DNA of 7,363 nucleotides from an uncultured Erysipelotrichaceae bacterium (GTDB lineage Bacteria > Bacillota_I > Bacilli_A > RF39 > UBA660), in contig CADBSI010000083.1 in assembly GCA_902797275.1 (NCBI GenBank), positions 1 to 7,363 of the forward strand. The letters run 5' to 3'. The notes beneath the pieces were generated by a model, which was given only the letters and a program-made list of their open reading frames with translations, searched no databases and was not told where the DNA came from. A program made the translations under genes and the position numbers. Of this stretch, positions 5,639-7,363 are shown in pieces. How positions within the stretch are numbered: the stretch's first letter is position 1; each line of letters opens with the position of its first letter.

Positions 5639-7220
5639 AAAAAGGCACTTAAAAAAGATAAAACTTCATCCCTCTACTATGTATTTATTATTAATAGTTT
5701 TAACAATTTTTGCTAGTTTTATTTTAAGTAGTTTAAAATTTCAAACAACTTATAGTACAATTAGTGCAACTGATTTATCTGCTATTCAAAATACTATTGC
5801 TGTTGAGAATTTATTTAATTATGATGGATTGAAATATATGATTAGTAATGCAAGTAGAAATTTTATTTCTTTTGCTCCTCTTAGTATGTTTTTAATTATG
5901 GCAATTGGTTTAGCTGTTAGTGAAGCCAGTGGTTTATTAGATTTATTATTAAGGAAAACTTTTAATAAAATATCAAATGCTAAAATAACTTTTATGATTA
6001 TTTTTATAGCAACTATTTCTTCTATTATAAATGATATTGGTTATATTATTTTAATACCACTGGCTGCTAAAATTTTTGAATCTAAAAAAAGAAATCCTTT
6101 AGCTGGTGTAGTAGCAGCTTTTTGTGGAGTTGCCTTTGGAGCAGGAACAACAATATTTGTTGGTTCATCAGAAGTTGCTTTAATTCCTTATACAACAAGT
6201 GCTGCAAGACTTGTAGATGTATCTTATCATGTTAGTTTATTATCAAATTTATATATTATGATAATTTCAACTATAGTTTTATCAATTGTTGGAACAATTA
6301 TTGTTGAAAAGATAGTTGTTCCAAAGTTTGGTCGTATTAAAGAAAAGAAAGATTTAATGCAAGAATATGATGTTGAAGTAATAGATGTTGAAGAACAAGA
6401 ACAAGAAAAATTAAATCGTGAATATAATGAAAAAAGAGGATTTAAATATGCTGTTATTTCAGCTTTAATTATAATAGGAATATTTATTTATTCAGTTATA
6501 CCTAACCTACCCTTATCAGGAATGCTTTTAGATATGAATGAAAATACTTATTTAAAACAAATATTTGGAGATAATTCTTATTTTCAAGATGGATTTACTT
6601 ATATGATGAGTTTAGTATTTATTACAACTGGTCTTGCTTATGGAATTGGTTCTAAGAAATTTAAGCGTGATGTTGATGTATTTGAAGGTTGTCATGATAA
6701 TTTAAAAAATTTAGGAGGAATAATAATTTTAATTTTTATTGCTTCTCAGTTTGTAGCAATTTTTAAAAAGACAAATATAGGTACAGTTTTAACCGGAATA
6801 GTTGCTAATGTAATTGATAGTTTACCTTTTTCAGGTGTACCTTTACTAATACTTGCTATTTTATTAATTGCTTTAGCTAATTTATTCTTAACAACAGCTC
6901 AAGCTAAATGGGTAATTTTAGCACCTGTTATTGTTCCACCTTTGATGCAATCAAATTTTTCCCCTCAGTTTTTACAATTTGTTTTAAGAGCAGCTGATTC
7001 TATGACTAAAGGAATAACTCCTCTTTCAGCTTTCTTTGTCATATTTATTGCTTATATGAATATTTATAATACCGATAAATCAAAACCAATTGGTATTTTT
7101 GAATCTATTAAAATAATTATGCCATATTGTATAATAATTTCTATTACTTGGTTGCTACTTTTAATAGGATGGTATATAATAGGTTTACCAATTGGACCAA
7201 ATGTATATCCAACTGTGTAG
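5631..7220 (+). CDS. AbgT-family membrane transporter (p-aminobenzoyl-glutamate transporter family)
   Basis: This 529-residue, very hydrophobic inner-membrane protein matches the AbgT family (E. coli AbgT 508 residues), whose members import p-aminobenzoyl-glutamate or, like MtrF and YdaH, export sulfonamides. It has a basic cytoplasmic N-terminus (KKRHLKKIKLHP), a first membrane helix at about 17-35, an external loop with ENLF...GLKYMISN (59-73), then NFISFAPLSMFLIMAIGLAV (77-96), a re-entrant-type INDIGYIILIPLAA (133-146), about eight further hydrophobic segments, and an acidic cytoplasmic loop VEVIDVEEQEQEK. The second signature, AKWVILAPVIVPP (425-437) followed by VLRAADSMTKGITP (451-464), keeps the W, P, R and D that matter in MtrF/YdaH. 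The GTG at 5631 was chosen because GGTGA lies 5 nt upstream; GTG 5622 or TTG 5619 would add three or four residues. Substrate and direction cannot be told. It sits between DUF951 and ychF, apparently an addition to the conserved block. Confidence 0.9.
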   Translation: MNKKRHLKKIKLHPSTMYLLLIVLTIFASFILSSLKFQTTYSTISATDLSAIQNTIAVENLFNYDGLKYMISNASRNFISFAPLSMFLIMAIGLAVSEASGLLDLLLRKTFNKISNAKITFMIIFIATISSIINDIGYIILIPLAAKIFESKKRNPLAGVVAAFCGVAFGAGTTIFVGSSEVALIPYTTSAARLVDVSYHVSLLSNLYIMIISTIVLSIVGTIIVEKIVVPKFGRIKEKKDLMQEYDVEVIDVEEQEQEKLNREYNEKRGFKYAVISALIIIGIFIYSVIPNLPLSGMLLDMNENTYLKQIFGDNSYFQDGFTYMMSLVFITTGLAYGIGSKKFKRDVDVFEGCHDNLKNLGGIIILIFIASQFVAIFKKTNIGTVLTGIVANVIDSLPFSGVPLLILAILLIALANLFLTTAQAKWVILAPVIVPPLMQSNFSPQFLQFVLRAADSMTKGITPLSAFFVIFIAYMNIYNTDKSKPIGIFESIKIIMPYCIIISITWLLLLIGWYIIGLPIGPNVYPTV

Positions 7221-7224
7221 GAGG
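7219..7224 (+). promoter_or_regulatory. Strong ribosome binding site for ychF
   Basis: AGGAGG lies 6 nt before the ychF ATG and overlaps the TAG stop of the transporter gene (7218-7220). It is the best Shine-Dalgarno match in the window, suggesting that ychF is translated more strongly than the upstream genes of the same transcript. Confidence 0.85.
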
Positions 7225-7230
7225 TAAAAG

Positions 7231-7363
7231 ATGAGTTTAAAAGCAGGAATAGTTGGACTACCAAATGTAGGAAAATCAACTTTATTTAATGCAATTACAA
7301 AGCAAAATATATTAGCAGCAAATTATCCATTTGCAACTATTGAACCAAATGTTGGAATAGTAA
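7231..7363 (+). CDS. ychF: YchF/EngD (OLA1-type) P-loop ATPase, 3'-truncated by window edge
   Basis: Only the first 44 codons are present; the family is about 365 residues. YchF is a translation-associated, Obg-related P-loop NTPase that prefers ATP and binds ribosomes. The visible start SLKAGIVGLPNVGKSTLFNA (residues 2-21) contains the G1/Walker A motif GLPNVGKS and is followed by AANYPFATIEPNVGIV (29-44), the highly conserved switch region. The ATG at 7231 follows an AGGAGG site at the right distance. In B. subtilis the equivalent gene (engD/yyaF) also lies downstream of spo0J and yyzM. Ten bases separate it from the transporter stop, with no room for an obvious promoter, so it is probably read from the parA operon promoter or one inside the transporter gene. 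Confidence 0.96.
   Translation, partial: MSLKAGIVGLPNVGKSTLFNAITKQNILAANYPFATIEPNVGIV

Noticed and set aside
7064..7279. 71-residue open frame on the minus strand
   Set aside because: It lies antisense to the end of the transporter and the start of ychF; its hydrophobic composition mirrors the transmembrane codons of the sense gene.
7323..7331. TTATCCATT, resembling a DnaA box
   Set aside because: It is a single copy with two mismatches to TTATCCACA and encodes the conserved NYPF of YchF; no cluster of boxes or unwinding element is present, so the replication origin is not in this window.

Overview
The window looks like an origin-proximal chromosomal segment from a very AT-rich, low-GC Gram-positive bacterium (Bacilli, or an uncultured Bacilli/Mollicutes-related gut lineage). 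This rests on the gene order mnmG-rsmG-noc-parA-parB-DUF951(yyzM)-...-ychF, which follows the Bacillus subtilis gidA-gidB-noc-soj-spo0J-...-yyzM-engD block. Further support comes from the near-exclusive A/T-ending codons, the strong AGGAGG-type ribosome binding sites, and a B. subtilis-like Soj. All genes run on the + strand. Every tryptophan I checked is TGG, and all seven visible stop codons are TAA or TAG. The species cannot be fixed from the sequence.

Layout: 1-1194 is the 3' two thirds of mnmG (tRNA U34 modification), overlapping rsmG (16S rRNA G527 methyltransferase, 1187-1894). A 77-bp gap holds a probable extended -10 promoter and a small inverted repeat. It is followed by a Noc-type ParB paralogue (1972-3675). 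A weak terminator-like hairpin overlaps the noc stop, and a 98-bp gap carries a second extended -10 promoter. Then come parA/soj (3774-4559), parB/spo0J (4546-5430), a small DUF951 protein (5435-5638), an AbgT-family membrane transporter (5631-7220) and the start of ychF (7231 to the window end). From parA to ychF the genes overlap or are separated by at most 10 bp, so they probably form one operon.

Functional picture: parA and parB form the chromosome segregation and origin-organisation pair. The first ParB-like gene is best read as Noc, the nucleoid occlusion factor, because of its position, its C-terminal block and three of the four residues that separate Noc from ParB. mnmG, rsmG and ychF are translation-related housekeeping genes commonly found in this block.

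The most unusual element is the Noc. It is about twice the usual length because an approximately 319-residue, 24% asparagine, apparently disordered linker lies between the DNA-binding core and the C-terminal domain. It lacks the N-terminal amphipathic membrane-targeting helix of B. subtilis Noc, and its CTP-box reads GERRTK instead of GERRxR. The partner ParB and ParA also differ at DNA-contact positions. This suggests a remodelled nucleoid occlusion and segregation module, perhaps with assembly driven by the disordered linker instead of a membrane anchor. That last step is inference.
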